From Microbacterium sp. 67-17 (GTDB lineage: Bacteria > Actinomycetota > Actinomycetes > Actinomycetales > Microbacteriaceae): 64,000 nucleotides of DNA. The notes beneath the pieces are model-generated. The model did no database searches. It was not told the origin of the DNA and saw only the letters and a list, made by a program, of their open reading frames with translations. Where the stretch lies: assembly GCF_001898325.1 (NCBI RefSeq), contig NZ_MKTR01000014.1, forward strand, positions 62,001 through 126,000, given 5' to 3'. Positions within the stretch are counted from its first letter, which is position 1, and every line of letters begins with the position of its first letter. Positions 43,379 through 53,414 of the stretch are shown piece after piece. A program made the position numbers and the translations under genes.

Positions 43379-43930
43379 ATGAAGAGCCTACGTACCAAGA
43401 TTGCTGCGGTAGCCATCGCGGTTGCTGCGGTCATCGCTGCACCCGCGGCCGCCTCCGCCGCTGGCTACACCCCTTCCGGTCCGACAGCCGGTATCACCGC
43501 CTCCGGTTCCTTCACGCCGGGCGGCGCAATCACACTCACTGCTGGTGGATACGCTTCCGGCACTCCGGTGAGCTTCACCGTCACTGGCGAGAACGGCGCC
43601 GGCATCACGCTGGCCATGGTGAAGTTCGTTTCGTCGACCTCGCCGGTCTTCGGACCGTACTCGGCCAACGGTTCGGGTGTCGCCAACTCGGCAGGGGTCG
43701 TGCTGCCATCCAACGCGAGCGGCACCTACACCGTGACCGCAACCGCACCGGGCTACACCAACCAGACGACGCAGTTCGTTGTCGGGTCGTCTGCCGGTGG
43801 CGGCGGCCTCTCCGACACCGGGTTCGATGCGACATCGATGCTCGGGGTCTGGATCGGCGGCGGCGTGCTGCTGCTCGGCGGTGTGCTCGTTACGGTCTTC
43901 GCGGCGCGCCGCGAACGCCAGGACGCCTGA
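43379..43930 (+). CDS. secreted wall-anchored protein with LPXTG-like signal
   Basis: The 183-residue product starts at ATG 43379 after GGGGAGA. It has a signal peptide (about residues 1-27, ending AAASA), a beta-rich Gly/Thr/Ser domain of Ig-like character (about 30-140), then LSDTG (144-148), a hydrophobic segment and the basic tail RRERQDA. This is the layout of sortase substrates, with LSDTG as a variant of LPXTG. It has its own promoter and terminator between tuf and the S10 cluster. No sortase gene is in the window. Confidence 0.8.
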   Translation: MKSLRTKIAAVAIAVAAVIAAPAAASAAGYTPSGPTAGITASGSFTPGGAITLTAGGYASGTPVSFTVTGENGAGITLAMVKFVSSTSPVFGPYSANGSGVANSAGVVLPSNASGTYTVTATAPGYTNQTTQFVVGSSAGGGGLSDTGFDATSMLGVWIGGGVLLLGGVLVTVFAARRERQDA

Positions 43931-43950
43931 GCGCGACCGCACAACCTCAA

Positions 43951-43980
43951 TGAAGGCCCCCGCTTCGGCGGGGGCCTTCA
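43951..43980. terminator. terminator after surface-protein gene
   Basis: A perfect 13-bp stem (43951-43963 with 43968-43980) with a TTCG tetraloop, 20 bases after the stop codon. The symmetric arms could stop transcription from both sides. Confidence 0.9.
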
Positions 43981-44017
43981 TCATGTAGCGGCGCAGCGGA
44001 TCAATCCCGGTGCGAGT

Positions 44018-44046
44018 TTGCGACACGCCCGGGATGCACGTAGACT
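44018..44046 (+). promoter_or_regulatory. S10 operon promoter
   Basis: TTGCGA (44018-44023), a 17-base spacer and TAGACT (44041-44046). The predicted start near 44053 gives a 5' leader of about 320 bases before rpsJ. Confidence 0.75.
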
Positions 44047-44052
44047 GTTCAG

Positions 44053-44372
44053 GTTCCACATTCCAAGGCGCACCGTTGTGCGCCTGGATCACTGCCAGGG
44101 CAGTGCATAGAACGCGCGAAAGCGCAGAATCTAGGCCGCGGGCAGCAGAACACGTTTCCCACACAGCATCCCTGCTTGTCAGGGTGACACGCGTGCGTGT
44201 CGTGCGGGACCGGATGCGCGAGTGTCCGGGTTGACATCAGAACAGCGGTGCAGCATCCGCACTATGCGGAGTGAAGTGCCACGGCGCGCAAGCGCCACGG
44301 TGCGTCCAATGCCCGTGCCCCGAACCGATCGGGGTCCAGAGGTAAGACGCGAGAAAAGAGAGTGAGCAGACA
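44053..44372 (+). other. long structured S10 operon leader
   Basis: No credible gene lies in these 320 bases. Near the 3' end are two successive hairpins: TCCGCA/TGCGGA with a 3-base loop (44256-44270), and a stem of GTGCC/GGTGC plus GGCGC/GCGCC capped by a GCAA tetraloop (44276-44303). In Escherichia coli the S10 leader mediates L4 autoregulation. A similar role here is inference, since the fold is not a recognised one. Confidence 0.5.
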
Positions 44373-44681
44373 ATGGCGGGACAGAAGATCCGCATTCGCC
44401 TGAAGTCGTACGACCACGCGGGGCTTGACAGCTCGGCGCGCAAGATCGTCGACACCGTGACCCGAGCGGGCGCGACGGTCGTTGGACCCGTGCCGCTTCC
44501 GACCGAGAAGAACGTCGTGTGCGTCATCCGGTCGCCCCACAAGTACAAGGACAGTCGCGAGCACTTCGAGATGCGCACCCACAAGCGTCTGATCGACATC
44601 ATCGACCCGACGCCCAAGGCCGTCGACTCGCTGATGCGCCTTGACCTGCCGGCCGACGTCAACATCGAGATCAAGCTCTGA
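44373..44681 (+). CDS. rpsJ: 30S ribosomal protein S10
   Basis: The 102-residue S10 has the full bacterial length ([15 protein letters not shown]). It is part of the 30S head and, with NusB, of antitermination complexes. It opens the S10 cluster after the long leader and is followed 8 bases later by rplC. Confidence 0.99.
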   Translation: MAGQKIRIRLKSYDHAGLDSSARKIVDTVTRAGATVVGPVPLPTEKNVVCVIRSPHKYKDSREHFEMRTHKRLIDIIDPTPKAVDSLMRLDLPADVNIEIKL

Positions 44682-44689
44682 GGTTCGAC

Positions 44690-45349
44690 ATGGCTGACAT
44701 CAACTCCAAGATTTCGAAGGGACTGCTGGGCACCAAGCTCGGCATGACCCAGGTTTGGGACGAGAACGGCAAGCTCGTTCCCGTCACCGTGATCGAAGTG
44801 GCCCCCAACGTGGTCACCCAGGTCCGCACCCCCGAGAAGGACGGCTACAACGCCGTTCAGATCGCCTACGGCCAGATCGACCCCCGCAAGGTGAACAAGC
44901 CGCTCTCGGCCCACTTCGAGGCCGCCGGCGTCACCCCGCGCCGCCACCTCACCGAGGTGCGCACGGCCGATGCTGCTGACTACTCACTCGGTCAGGAGCT
45001 CACCGTCGACGGCGTGTTCGAGGCCGGTCAACTGGTCGACGTCGTCGGCACCAGCAAGGGCAAGGGCACCGCGGGTGTCATGAAGCGCCACAACTTCAAG
45101 GGTGTGTCGGCTTCGCACGGTGCGCACCGTAACCACCGCAAGCCCGGTTCGATCGGTGCCTCCTCGACCCCCAGCCGCGTGTTCAAGGGCATGCGGATGG
45201 CAGGTCGCATGGGTGGCGAGCGCGTCACCGTGCTGAACCTCACCGTCCACGCGGTCGACGCCGAGAAGGGGCTGCTGCTCGTCAAGGGCGCCGTTCCCGG
45301 CGCGCGTGGTCGCATCGTCTACGTCCGCAACGCAGTGAAGGGTGCCTGA
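44690..45349 (+). CDS. rplC: 50S ribosomal protein L3
   Basis: The 219-residue L3 contains [15 protein letters not shown] near the start and the conserved central loop [10 protein letters not shown] to [12 protein letters not shown] that reaches toward the peptidyl transferase centre. The gene lies in canonical order, 2 bases before rplD. Confidence 0.99.
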   Translation: MADINSKISKGLLGTKLGMTQVWDENGKLVPVTVIEVAPNVVTQVRTPEKDGYNAVQIAYGQIDPRKVNKPLSAHFEAAGVTPRRHLTEVRTADAADYSLGQELTVDGVFEAGQLVDVVGTSKGKGTAGVMKRHNFKGVSASHGAHRNHRKPGSIGASSTPSRVFKGMRMAGRMGGERVTVLNLTVHAVDAEKGLLLVKGAVPGARGRIVYVRNAVKGA

Positions 45350-45351
45350 TC

Positions 45352-46014
45352 ATGGCTGACTCGACTCTCGCGCTCGACGTCCACAAGGCTGACGGCAAGA
45401 AGGCCGGCTCGGTTGAGCTGCCCGCCGCCCTGTTCGACGTCAAGACGAACATCCCGCTCATTCACCAGGTCGTCGTGGCGCAGCGCGCCGCGGCTCGCCA
45501 GGGTACTCACTCGACCAAGCGCCGTGGTGAGGTCTCGGGTGCTGGCCGCAAGCCGTTCAAGCAGAAGGGCACCGGTAACGCCCGTCAGGGTTCGATCCGC
45601 GCGCCTCACATGACCGGTGGTGGCATCGTCCACGGGCCCAAGCCCCGCGACTACGGACAGCGCACGCCCAAGAAGATGATCGCCGCCGCGCTTCTCGGTG
45701 CGCTGAGCGACCGTGCTCGTGGCGACCGCCTGCACATCGTCGACTCGTTCGGCATCGAGGGAGCTCCGTCCACGAAGGCTGCTGTTGCCGTCCTCGGCAA
45801 CCTCGCCCCGGCGAAGAACGTGCTCGTGGTCGTCACGCGCGACGACGAGACGAGCATCCTCAGCGTTCGTAACCTCGCTTACGTGCACGTGCTCTACGTT
45901 GACCAGCTCAACGCCTACGACGTCCTCGTCTCGGACGACATCGTCTTCACCAAGGCTGCCTACGACGCGTTCGTCGCGTCGAAGACCGTCTCCACCCAGG
46001 AGGTCTCCGCATGA
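45352..46014 (+). CDS. rplD: 50S ribosomal protein L4
   Basis: The 220-residue L4 has the extended exit-tunnel loop region ([17 protein letters not shown]) that meets macrolide antibiotics. L4 is the classical autoregulator of the S10 operon. Its stop overlaps the rplW start by 4 bases. Confidence 0.99.
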   Translation: MADSTLALDVHKADGKKAGSVELPAALFDVKTNIPLIHQVVVAQRAAARQGTHSTKRRGEVSGAGRKPFKQKGTGNARQGSIRAPHMTGGGIVHGPKPRDYGQRTPKKMIAAALLGALSDRARGDRLHIVDSFGIEGAPSTKAAVAVLGNLAPAKNVLVVVTRDDETSILSVRNLAYVHVLYVDQLNAYDVLVSDDIVFTKAAYDAFVASKTVSTQEVSA

Positions 46015-46310
46015 CCGCTGTCAACAAGGACCCGCGCGACATCATCCTGAAGCCGGTCGTCTCCGAGAAGAGCTACTCGCTCATCGACGAGGGCAAGTAC
46101 ACCTTCCTCGTGGACCCGCGTGCGACCAAGACCGAGATCAAGCTCGCGATCGAGAAGATCTTCGGCGTCAAGGTGGCCTCGGTCAACACGATCAACCGCG
46201 TCGGCAAGGCCCGTCGCACCCGCTTCGGCATGGGCAAGCGCAAGGACACCAAGCGCGCCATCGTCACGCTGAAGTCGGGCTCCATCGACATCTTCACGGC
46301 CGTCGGCTGA
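46011..46310 (+). CDS. rplW: 50S ribosomal protein L23
   Basis: The 99-residue L23 ([17 protein letters not shown]) lies at the tunnel exit, where trigger factor and the signal recognition particle dock. It starts inside the rplD stop (ATGA). Confidence 0.98.
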   Translation: MTAVNKDPRDIILKPVVSEKSYSLIDEGKYTFLVDPRATKTEIKLAIEKIFGVKVASVNTINRVGKARRTRFGMGKRKDTKRAIVTLKSGSIDIFTAVG

Positions 46311-46334
46311 CAGTCGGGATAGAGGACTAGAGAC

Positions 46335-47174
46335 ATGGCAATTCGCAAGTACAAGCCCACGACCCCCGGTCGCCGCGGCTCGTCGGTGGCGGACTTCGCT
46401 GAGATCACCCGATCGACGCCCGAGAAGTCGCTCCTTCGCCCCATCGCCAAGACCGGTGGCCGCAACAACCAGGGCCGCATCACGACGCGTCACATCGGTG
46501 GCGGACACAAGCGTCAGTACCGTGTGATCGACTTCCGTCGTAACGACAAGGACGGCATCAACGCCAAGGTCGCGCACATCGAGTACGACCCCAACCGCAC
46601 CGCGCGCATCGCGCTGCTGCACTATGTCGACGGTGAGAAGCGTTACATCCTCGCGCCGAACAAGCTGCAGCAGGGCGACATCGTGGAGTCGGGCCCCTCG
46701 GCCGACATCAAGCCCGGCAATAACCTGCCGCTGCGTAACATCCCCACCGGTACCGTTGTGCACGCCATCGAGCTGCGTCCCGGTGGCGGTGCCAAGATGG
46801 CCCGCTCGGCAGGTGCAGCGGTTCGCCTCGTCGCCAAGGATGGCCCCTACGCGCAGCTTCGTCTGCCGTCGGGTGAGATCCGCAACGTCGATGCGCGCTG
46901 CCGTGCCACGATCGGCGAGGTCGGCAACGCCGAGCAGTCGAACATCAACTGGGGCAAGGCTGGCCGCAAGCGCTGGAAGGGCGTCCGCCCGACCGTCCGC
47001 GGTGTCGCGATGAACCCGGTCGACCACCCCCACGGTGGTGGTGAGGGCAAGACCTCCGGTGGTCGTCACCCCGTGAGCCCGTGGGGTCAGGCGGAGGGCC
47101 GTACGCGCCACGCCAACAAGGAAAGCGACAAGCTCATCGTCCGCCGCCGCACGGCCGGCAAGAAGCGCAAGTAG
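46335..47174 (+). CDS. rplB: 50S ribosomal protein L2
   Basis: The 279-residue L2 has the normal length and the catalytic-centre-proximal C-terminal motif [16 protein letters not shown]. It binds 23S rRNA and supports subunit joining. The ribosome site is AGAGGACTAGAG before the ATG. Confidence 0.99.
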   Translation: MAIRKYKPTTPGRRGSSVADFAEITRSTPEKSLLRPIAKTGGRNNQGRITTRHIGGGHKRQYRVIDFRRNDKDGINAKVAHIEYDPNRTARIALLHYVDGEKRYILAPNKLQQGDIVESGPSADIKPGNNLPLRNIPTGTVVHAIELRPGGGAKMARSAGAAVRLVAKDGPYAQLRLPSGEIRNVDARCRATIGEVGNAEQSNINWGKAGRKRWKGVRPTVRGVAMNPVDHPHGGGEGKTSGGRHPVSPWGQAEGRTRHANKESDKLIVRRRTAGKKRK

Positions 47175-47187
47175 GTAGGAACAGAAG

Positions 47188-47469
47188 ATGCCACGCAGTC
47201 TCAAGAAGGGCCCCTTCGTCGACGAGCACCTGCTTCGCAAGGTCGTCTCCCAGAACGAAGCCGGGACCAAGAACGTCATCAAGACCTGGTCGCGCCGCTC
47301 GATGATCATCCCGGCCATGCTCGGCCACACGATCGCCGTGCACGACGGTCGCAAGCACATCCCTGTGTTCGTGAGCGAGACCATGGTCGGCCACAAGCTG
47401 GGCGAGTTCGCGCCCACCCGCACCTTCCGCGGCCACGAGAAGGACGACAAGAAGGGCCGCCGCCGCTGA
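47188..47469 (+). CDS. rpsS: 30S ribosomal protein S19
   Basis: The 93-residue S19 ([15 protein letters not shown]) forms a head complex with S13 near the A and P sites. Length and order are canonical, 13 bases after rplB. Confidence 0.99.
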   Translation: MPRSLKKGPFVDEHLLRKVVSQNEAGTKNVIKTWSRRSMIIPAMLGHTIAVHDGRKHIPVFVSETMVGHKLGEFAPTRTFRGHEKDDKKGRRR

Positions 47470-47494
47470 CGCGGTGGCGCAAGAGGAGAGAGAA

Positions 47495-47893
47495 ATGGTG
47501 GAGTCCATCGCACGCGTGCGACACATCCGCGTGACCCCTCAGAAGGCTCGTCGTGTCGTCGCGCTCATCAAGGGCAAGCAGGCCGAAGAGGCCCTCGCGA
47601 TCCTGAAGTTCGCGCCGCAGGGTGCGAGCGAGCCGATCTACAAGCTGGTCGCATCGGCTATCGCCAACGCTCGCGTGAAGGCCGACAACGAGGGAACCTA
47701 CTTCGACGAGGGTGCGCTGTTCGTCAAGAACGCGTACGTCGATGAGGGAACGACGCTCAAGCGGTTCCAGCCGCGCGCGCAGGGTCGTGCATTCCAGATC
47801 AAGAAGCGCACCAGCCACATCACGGTCGTTCTCGCAACGCCCGAGGTCGCTGAGACGGCGCCCGCTGCCAAGACCAAGAAGGCGAGCAAGTAA
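47495..47893 (+). CDS. rplV: 50S ribosomal protein L22
   Basis: The start at ATG 47495 is chosen because GAGGAGAG lies directly before it and [15 protein letters not shown] is the usual beginning; an in-frame GTG at 47474 would add seven unlikely residues. The 132-residue L22 lines the exit tunnel with its beta-hairpin. The C-terminal tail (AAKTKKASK) is Lys/Ala-rich. The stop TAA shares its last base with the rpsC start. Confidence 0.97.
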   Translation: MVESIARVRHIRVTPQKARRVVALIKGKQAEEALAILKFAPQGASEPIYKLVASAIANARVKADNEGTYFDEGALFVKNAYVDEGTTLKRFQPRAQGRAFQIKKRTSHITVVLATPEVAETAPAAKTKKASK

Positions 47894-48663
47894 TGGGACA
47901 GAAAGTCAACCCGTACGGCTTCCGCCTGGGCATCACCACCGACCACGTGTCGCGGTGGTTCTCGGACTCGACCAAGCCGGGTCAGCGCTATGCGGACTAT
48001 GTGGCCGAGGACATCAAGATCCGTCGTCTGCTCAAGACGCAGCTCGACCGCGCCGGTGTCAGCAACATCGAGATCGAGCGCACGCGTGACCGCGTTCGCG
48101 TCGACATCCACACCGCCCGCCCGGGCATCGTGATCGGTCGCCGCGGCGCCGAGGCTGAGCGCATCCGCGCCGACCTCGAGAAGCTCACCGGCAAGCAGAT
48201 CCAGCTGAACATCCTCGAGGTCAAGAACCCCGAGGCAGACGCGCAGCTGGTTGCGCAGGGCATCGCCGAGCAGCTGTCTGCCCGTGTCGCCTTCCGTCGC
48301 GCAATGCGTAAGGGCCTGCAGGGCGCGCAGCGTGCTGGCGCCAAGGGCGTTCGGATTCAGGTTTCGGGCCGCCTCGGCGGCGCCGAGATGAGCCGGTCGG
48401 AGTTCTACCGCGAAGGCCGTGTGCCGCTGCACACCCTGCGCGCGAACATCGACTACGGCTTCTATGAGGCCAAGACCACCTTCGGCCGCATCGGCGTGAA
48501 GGTCTGGATCTACAAGGGCGACCTCACCAACAAGGAACTGGCCCGCGAGCAGGCGAACATGAAGCCGGCCCGTGAGCGTGGCGACCGTCGCGACGACCGT
48601 CGTGGTCCCCGCCGTGACAACCGCGCCGCTGAGGCCCCGGTCGCAGAAGGAGCGTCGGCATAA
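47893..48663 (+). CDS. rpsC: 30S ribosomal protein S3
   Basis: The 256-residue S3 has the KH domain with the GRRGAE loop and the C-terminal helicase-active domain facing the mRNA entry. Beyond the usual core it carries a tail rich in Arg and Asp ([16 protein letters not shown]) and Ala. It overlaps rplV by one base and rplP by one base. Confidence 0.99.
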   Translation: MGQKVNPYGFRLGITTDHVSRWFSDSTKPGQRYADYVAEDIKIRRLLKTQLDRAGVSNIEIERTRDRVRVDIHTARPGIVIGRRGAEAERIRADLEKLTGKQIQLNILEVKNPEADAQLVAQGIAEQLSARVAFRRAMRKGLQGAQRAGAKGVRIQVSGRLGGAEMSRSEFYREGRVPLHTLRANIDYGFYEAKTTFGRIGVKVWIYKGDLTNKELAREQANMKPARERGDRRDDRRGPRRDNRAAEAPVAEGASA

Positions 48664-49082
48664 TGCTCATTCCCCGCAAGGTCAAGTACCGCAAGCAGCA
48701 CCACCCGGGTCGTGATGGCCAGGCTACCGGTGGCACCAAGGTGTCGTTCGGTGAGTTCGGCATCCAGGCGATCACCCCCGCCTACGTGACCAACCGTCAG
48801 ATCGAGTCAGCTCGTATCGCGATGACCCGTCACATCAAGCGTGGTGGAAAGGTGTGGATCAACATCTATCCCGACCGTCCGCTGACCAAGAAGCCCGCCG
48901 AAACCCGCATGGGTTCCGGTAAGGGTTCGCCGGAGTGGTGGGTCGCAAACGTCAAGCCGGGTCGCGTCCTGTTCGAGGTCGCCGGCGTCAACGAGCAGCT
49001 CGCTCGTGAAGCCCTGACCCGTGCCATCCACAAGCTGCCTCTGAAGGCACGCATCATCAAGCGCGAGGAGGGCGACGCGTAA
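48663..49082 (+). CDS. rplP: 50S ribosomal protein L16
   Basis: The 139-residue L16 ([17 protein letters not shown]) sits beside the A-site tRNA and completes 50S assembly. Its ATG and stop each share a base with their neighbours (TAATG), showing tight translational coupling. Confidence 0.99.
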   Translation: MLIPRKVKYRKQHHPGRDGQATGGTKVSFGEFGIQAITPAYVTNRQIESARIAMTRHIKRGGKVWINIYPDRPLTKKPAETRMGSGKGSPEWWVANVKPGRVLFEVAGVNEQLAREALTRAIHKLPLKARIIKREEGDA

Positions 49083-49393
49083 TGGCGATCGGCACCAAGA
49101 CGCTCGCCCCGAGCGAGCTGGACACGTTCGAAGACCAGCGCCTGGTCGAGGAGCTGCGCAAGGCCAAGGAAGAGCTGTTCAACCTGCGCTTCCAGTCGGC
49201 CACCGGCCAGCTTGACAGCCACGGCCGCATCCGTGCGGTCAAGCGCGACATCGCGCGGCTGTACACCGTCATCCGCGAGCGCGAGCTCGGCATTCGTGCC
49301 ACGCCCGCTCCCGTCGAGAAGGCGACCAAGGCGCGCAAGACGAAGGCAGCGAAGTCGGATGACGACGCCGCCGCCAAGGAAGAGGCTGAGTGA
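49082..49393 (+). CDS. rpmC: 50S ribosomal protein L29 with extended tail
   Basis: Residues 1-75 are normal L29 ([21 protein letters not shown]). The protein runs to 103 residues, with a C-terminal addition rich in Lys, Ala, Asp and Glu from about residue 80. L29 lies at the tunnel exit next to L23. It overlaps rplP by one base. Confidence 0.97.
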   Translation: MAIGTKTLAPSELDTFEDQRLVEELRKAKEELFNLRFQSATGQLDSHGRIRAVKRDIARLYTVIRERELGIRATPAPVEKATKARKTKAAKSDDDAAAKEEAE

Positions 49394-49797
49394 TGGCCAC
49401 CACTGACAAGACCACTGAGAAGGCGCCCGCCAAGAAGGCTCCGGCCAAGAAGGCTCCCGCCAAGGCTGCAGCCGAAGAGGCTGTCGTCGAGACCCCGATC
49501 GAGGCCGGACACGAGCACTCCGAGCACGACGTTCGCGACCCGAACGCCCGTGGCTACCGCAAGACCCGCCGTGGCTACGTCGTCTCGGACAAGATGGACA
49601 AGACGATCGTGGTCGAGGTCGAGGACCGCGTGAAGCACCCGCTCTACGGCAAGGTCATCCGTCGCACCTCGAAGGTCAAGGCGCACGACGAGGCGAACAC
49701 CGCCGGCATCGGCGACCTCGTCGTCATCAACGAGACCCGTCCGCTGAGCGCTACCAAGCGCTGGCGTCTGGTCGAGATCCTCGAGAAGGCGAAGTGA
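49393..49797 (+). CDS. rpsQ: 30S ribosomal protein S17 with extended N-terminus
   Basis: The 134-residue S17 starts at ATG 49393 overlapping the rpmC stop by one base. About 50 residues rich in Lys, Ala and Pro ([16 protein letters not shown]) precede the normal OB-fold domain, which begins near [19 protein letters not shown]. Usual S17 is about 85 residues. The extension is probably disordered on the subunit surface. Confidence 0.96.
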   Translation: MATTDKTTEKAPAKKAPAKKAPAKAAAEEAVVETPIEAGHEHSEHDVRDPNARGYRKTRRGYVVSDKMDKTIVVEVEDRVKHPLYGKVIRRTSKVKAHDEANTAGIGDLVVINETRPLSATKRWRLVEILEKAK

Positions 49798-49801
49798 TCT
49801 C

Positions 49802-50170
49802 ATGATTCAGAACGAATCCCGCCTCAAGGTGGCGGACAACACGGGCGCGAAGGAGCTGCTGACCATTCGTGTGCTGGGCGGCTCCAACCGTCGGTACGCC
49901 GGTCTGGGCGACATCATCGTGGCAACCGTCAAGGACGCGATCCCCGGCGGCAACGTCAAGAAGGGCGATGTCGTCAAGGCTGTCGTGGTGCGTACGGTCA
50001 AGCAGACCCGCCGTCCCGACGGTTCCTACATCAAGTTCGACGAGAACGCCGCCGTCATCCTGAAGAACGACGGGGAGCCCCGCGGCACCCGCATCTTCGG
50101 CCCGGTGGGCCGTGAGCTTCGCGACAAGAAGTTCATGAAGATCGTCTCGCTGGCCCCGGAGGTCATTTGA
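49802..50170 (+). CDS. rplN: 50S ribosomal protein L14
   Basis: The 122-residue L14 ([19 protein letters not shown]) has the exact bacterial length. It forms an intersubunit bridge and is where the silencing factor RsfS binds. It opens the spc part of the cluster, 4 bases after rpsQ. Confidence 0.99.
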   Translation: MIQNESRLKVADNTGAKELLTIRVLGGSNRRYAGLGDIIVATVKDAIPGGNVKKGDVVKAVVVRTVKQTRRPDGSYIKFDENAAVILKNDGEPRGTRIFGPVGRELRDKKFMKIVSLAPEVI

Positions 50171-50172
50171 TC

Positions 50173-50532
50173 ATGGCGAACATCAAGAAGGGTGACCTGG
50201 TTCAGGTCATCTCGGGCCCCACGCCCGAGCGCGGCGGCGACCGCGGTAAGCAGGGCAAGGTCCTCGAGGTCCTCGTCGAGCAGGACCGCGTGATCGTCGA
50301 GGGCGTGAACTACGTCACCAAGCACGTCCGCGTCGGTCAGACCCAGCGCGGAACGAAGACCGGCGGTCTCGAGACCATCGAGGCGCCCATCCACATCTCC
50401 AACGTCCAGGTCGTGGACCCCGAGACGAAGAAGCCGACCCGTGTCGGTCACCGTGTCGAGGAGCAGGTCAAGGACGGCGTGAAGCGCACGGTTCGCGTGC
50501 GGTACGCAAAGAAGTCAGGCAAGGACCTCTGA
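50173..50532 (+). CDS. rplX: 50S ribosomal protein L24
   Basis: The ATG at 50173 gives the normal start [15 protein letters not shown]; a TTG two codons earlier is not needed. The 119-residue KOW-domain protein starts 50S assembly. It is 2 bases after rplN and 2 bases before rplE. Confidence 0.98.
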   Translation: MANIKKGDLVQVISGPTPERGGDRGKQGKVLEVLVEQDRVIVEGVNYVTKHVRVGQTQRGTKTGGLETIEAPIHISNVQVVDPETKKPTRVGHRVEEQVKDGVKRTVRVRYAKKSGKDL

Positions 50533-50534
50533 AC

Positions 50535-51125
50535 ATGAGCACTGCAACTGCCGTCGAGACTGGCAAAATCCAGCCTCGCCTCAAGCAGAAGTACAACGGC
50601 GAGATCAAGAAGGCGCTGCAGGACGAGTTCGGTTACGCGAACGTCATGCAGATCCCCGGCCTCGTGAAGGTCGTCGTGAACACCGGTGTCGGTGAGGCAG
50701 CTCGCGACAGCAAGGTGATCGATGGTGCGGTCGACGACCTCACCAAGATCACCGGTCAGAAGCCGGTCGTCACGAAGGCTCGCAAGTCGATCGCGCAGTT
50801 CAAGCTGCGTGAGGGACAGGCCATCGGCGCGCACGTCACCCTTCGTGGTGACCGCGCCTGGGAGTTCATCGATCGCCTGGTGAGCCTCGCGCTGCCCCGT
50901 ATCCGCGACTTCCGCGGACTGTCGGACAAGCAGTTCGACGGCAACGGCAACTACACCTTCGGTGTGCAGGAGCAGTCGATCTTCCACGAGATCAACCAGG
51001 ACAAGATCGACCGCGTCCGCGGGTTCGACATCACGATCGTGACGTCGGCGAAGACGGATGCCGAAGGTCGCGCCCTCCTGCGTCACCTCGGCTTCCCGTT
51101 CCGGGGCACCGAGCAGCAGGCCTGA
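50535..51125 (+). CDS. rplE: 50S ribosomal protein L5
   Basis: The 196-residue L5 contains the typical [20 protein letters not shown] and [16 protein letters not shown] regions. It binds 5S rRNA with L18 and contacts P-site tRNA. In most bacteria rpsN follows, but here a 96-base spacer leads to rpsH. Confidence 0.99.
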   Translation: MSTATAVETGKIQPRLKQKYNGEIKKALQDEFGYANVMQIPGLVKVVVNTGVGEAARDSKVIDGAVDDLTKITGQKPVVTKARKSIAQFKLREGQAIGAHVTLRGDRAWEFIDRLVSLALPRIRDFRGLSDKQFDGNGNYTFGVQEQSIFHEINQDKIDRVRGFDITIVTSAKTDAEGRALLRHLGFPFRGTEQQA

Positions 51126-51133
51126 TCCACCTC

Positions 51134-51160
51134 TGATGTCCCGGGACCTCCGGGGCATCA
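51134..51160 (+). other. hairpin in the rplE-rpsH spacer, at the usual rpsN position
   Basis: An 11-bp stem with one wobble (51134-51144 with 51150-51160) and a 5-base loop. It lies 9 bases after the rplE stop. No S14-like reading frame is present in the 96-base gap on any frame. Confidence 0.65.
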
Positions 51161-51221
51161 CCACCACAGGTCGGCGTCCGCGTAACGGGCGTCGAAACCT
51201 GGTGAACGAAAGAAGAACCCC

Positions 51222-51620
51222 ATGACCATGACAGACCCGGTCGCAGACATGCTGACCCGGCTGCGCAACGCGAACTCGGCGCACCACGACTCCGTGTCGC
51301 TGCCGAGCTCCAAGCTCAAGACGCATATCGCCGACATCCTCAAGCAAGAGGGTTACATCTCGGACTGGTCGGTCGAGGATGCCCGCGTGGGCCAGACCCT
51401 GACCATGACCCTCAAGTACGGCCCGAACCGGGAGCGTTCGATCGCGGGCATCAAGCGCGTGTCGAAGCCCGGTCTTCGCGTCTACGCAAAGTCGACCGAG
51501 ATCCCCACGGTTCTCGGCGGACTCGGTGTCGCGATCCTGTCCACCTCCTCCGGTCTTCTCACCGACCGTCAGGCCGAGCAGAAGGGCGTGGGTGGGGAAG
51601 TCCTCGCCTACGTGTGGTGA
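51222..51620 (+). CDS. rpsH: 30S ribosomal protein S8
   Basis: The 132-residue S8 ([17 protein letters not shown]) binds the central domain of 16S rRNA and in enterobacteria represses the spc operon. The ATG at 51222 follows GAAAGAAG; a second ATG two codons on is an alternative. Confidence 0.98.
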   Translation: MTMTDPVADMLTRLRNANSAHHDSVSLPSSKLKTHIADILKQEGYISDWSVEDARVGQTLTMTLKYGPNRERSIAGIKRVSKPGLRVYAKSTEIPTVLGGLGVAILSTSSGLLTDRQAEQKGVGGEVLAYVW

Positions 51621-51626
51621 TCTGAC

Positions 51627-52163
51627 ATGTCGCGTATTGGACGTCTTCCTATCGACATCCCCGCTGGCGTGACCATCACGGTCGAGGGCCAGGATGTCGC
51701 CGTCAAGGGCCCGAAGGGTGAGCTCTCGCTGACCGTCGCGCGCCCCATCGAGGTCACCATCGAAGAGGGGCAGGTGCTTGTCACCCGTCCCGACGACGAG
51801 CGCGAATCGCGTTCGCTGCATGGCCTGACCCGCACCCTGATCAACAACAACATCATCGGCGTGACCCAGGGCTACACCAAGGGCCTCGAGGTTGTCGGCA
51901 CCGGGTACCGCGTTGCGCAGAAGGGCAGCTCGATCGAGTTCGCTCTCGGCTTCTCGCACCCCGTGCTCGTCGACCCGCCCAACGGCATCAGCTTCACGGT
52001 CGAGGGCAACAACAAGGTCACCGTGAGTGGTATCGACAAGCAGGCCGTCGGTGAGGTTGCTGCCAACATCCGAAAGATTCGCAAGCCGGAGCCGTACAAG
52101 GGCAAGGGCATCCGCTACGCCGGCGAGGTCGTGCGTCGCAAGGCCGGAAAGGCTGGTAAGTAA
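51627..52163 (+). CDS. rplF: 50S ribosomal protein L6
   Basis: The 178-residue L6 ([17 protein letters not shown]) lies near the factor-binding site and ends with the conserved [15 protein letters not shown] region. Canonical length and place. Confidence 0.99.
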   Translation: MSRIGRLPIDIPAGVTITVEGQDVAVKGPKGELSLTVARPIEVTIEEGQVLVTRPDDERESRSLHGLTRTLINNNIIGVTQGYTKGLEVVGTGYRVAQKGSSIEFALGFSHPVLVDPPNGISFTVEGNNKVTVSGIDKQAVGEVAANIRKIRKPEPYKGKGIRYAGEVVRRKAGKAGK

Positions 52164-52165
52164 CC

Positions 52166-52525
52166 ATGAGCGTCAAGACGAAGTCCGACGCCCGCGCGCG
52201 TCGCCACACCCGTCTTCGCAAGAAGGTCGTCGGCACCACCGAGCGTCCGCGCCTGGTCGTCACCCGCTCTGCCCGTCACGTATTCGTGCAGGTCGTCGAC
52301 GACAGCAAGGGCCACACGCTGGCCTCGGCATCCACCCTCGAAACCGACCTGCGGTCGTTCGACGGTGACAAGACCGCCAAGGCCCGCAAGGTCGGCGAGC
52401 TCGTCGCCGAGCGTGCGAAGGCAGCCGGCGTCGCCGACGTCGTGTTCGACCGTGGCGGCAACCGCTACGCGGGACGTGTCGCGGCGATCGCCGACGGCGC
52501 CCGCGAAGGAGGTCTGAACCTGTGA
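52166..52525 (+). CDS. rplR: 50S ribosomal protein L18
   Basis: The 119-residue L18 binds 5S rRNA with L5. It begins with a basic N-terminus ([18 protein letters not shown]) and has the typical [17 protein letters not shown] end. The stop overlaps the rpsE start (GTGA). Confidence 0.98.
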   Translation: MSVKTKSDARARRHTRLRKKVVGTTERPRLVVTRSARHVFVQVVDDSKGHTLASASTLETDLRSFDGDKTAKARKVGELVAERAKAAGVADVVFDRGGNRYAGRVAAIADGAREGGLNL

Positions 52526-53229
52526 GCGAGAACAACAACCCCGTGGAGAACGACGTGACCACTGCCGAGGGCACCGAGCCGGTTGCCGAGGCCACCGCGG
52601 CCGAGGGCGCCGCGACGACCGAGCGCGAGCGTGAGCCGCGCCGCGGCAGCCGCGAGCGCAACCCCAACCGGGACCGCAACTCGCGTGACCGTGGCGACAA
52701 CCAGTTCCTGGAGCGTGTCGTCACCATCAACCGTGTCTCGAAGGTCGTGAAGGGTGGACGTCGGTTCAGCTTCACCGCCCTCGTGGTCGTCGGTGACGGC
52801 AACGGTGTGGTCGGCGTTGGCTACGGCAAGGCCCGTGAGGTCCCGCTGGCGATCTCGAAGGGTGTCGAAGAGGCCAAGCGCAACTTCTTCCGCGTCCCGC
52901 GCTCCGGCTCCACCATCCCCCACCCCGTGCAGGGTGAGGCGGCAGCCGGTGTGGTGCTCCTGCGTCCCGCAGCTGCCGGTACCGGTGTTATCGCCGGCGG
53001 TCCGGTGCGTGCGGTGCTCGAGTGCGCCGGCATCCATGACGTTCTGTCGAAGTCGCTCGGCTCGTCGAACACGATCAACATCGTGCACGCGACCGTGGAG
53101 GCGCTCCAGCAGCTCGAGGAGCCGCGTTCGGTTGCCGCTCGTCGTGGTCTTGACTTCGACCAGGTCGCTCCGGCTCGTCTCGTCCGTGCCGAAGCTGAGG
53201 CTACGGCCGCACAGAAGGTAGGTGCCTGA
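52522..53229 (+). CDS. rpsE: 30S ribosomal protein S5 with acidic N-terminal extension
   Basis: The 235-residue S5 starts at GTG 52522, after GAAGGAGG. The first 45 residues are acidic, rich in Glu, Ala and Thr, then Arg/Asn-rich; the core begins near [20 protein letters not shown]5 helps decoding fidelity and mRNA entry, and is the target of spectinomycin together with 16S rRNA. It overlaps rpmD by one base. Confidence 0.98.
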   Translation: MSENNNPVENDVTTAEGTEPVAEATAAEGAATTEREREPRRGSRERNPNRDRNSRDRGDNQFLERVVTINRVSKVVKGGRRFSFTALVVVGDGNGVVGVGYGKAREVPLAISKGVEEAKRNFFRVPRSGSTIPHPVQGEAAAGVVLLRPAAAGTGVIAGGPVRAVLECAGIHDVLSKSLGSSNTINIVHATVEALQQLEEPRSVAARRGLDFDQVAPARLVRAEAEATAAQKVGA

Positions 53230-53414
53230 TGGCTGCTCGGCTGAAGGTGACCCAGGTCAAGTCCAAGGTGAGCGAGAAGCAGAACCAGCGTGACACGCTG
53301 CGCTCGCTCGGTCTCAAGCGGATCGGCGACTCGGTCGTCCGTCCCGACGACGCGCAGACGCGCGGTTACGTCAAGACCGTCGCTCACCTCGTGAAGGTTG
53401 AGGAGATCGACTAA
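53229..53414 (+). CDS. rpmD: 50S ribosomal protein L30
   Basis: The 61-residue L30 ([20 protein letters not shown]) has normal length and sits between rpsE and rplO with one-base overlaps at both ends. Confidence 0.98.
   Translation: MAARLKVTQVKSKVSEKQNQRDTLRSLGLKRIGDSVVRPDDAQTRGYVKTVAHLVKVEEID

Noticed and set aside
43931..44372. Search for a small gene or tRNA in the spacer before rpsJ
   Set aside because: The open frames start without signals. A promoter and a structured leader explain the region, and no cloverleaf was found.
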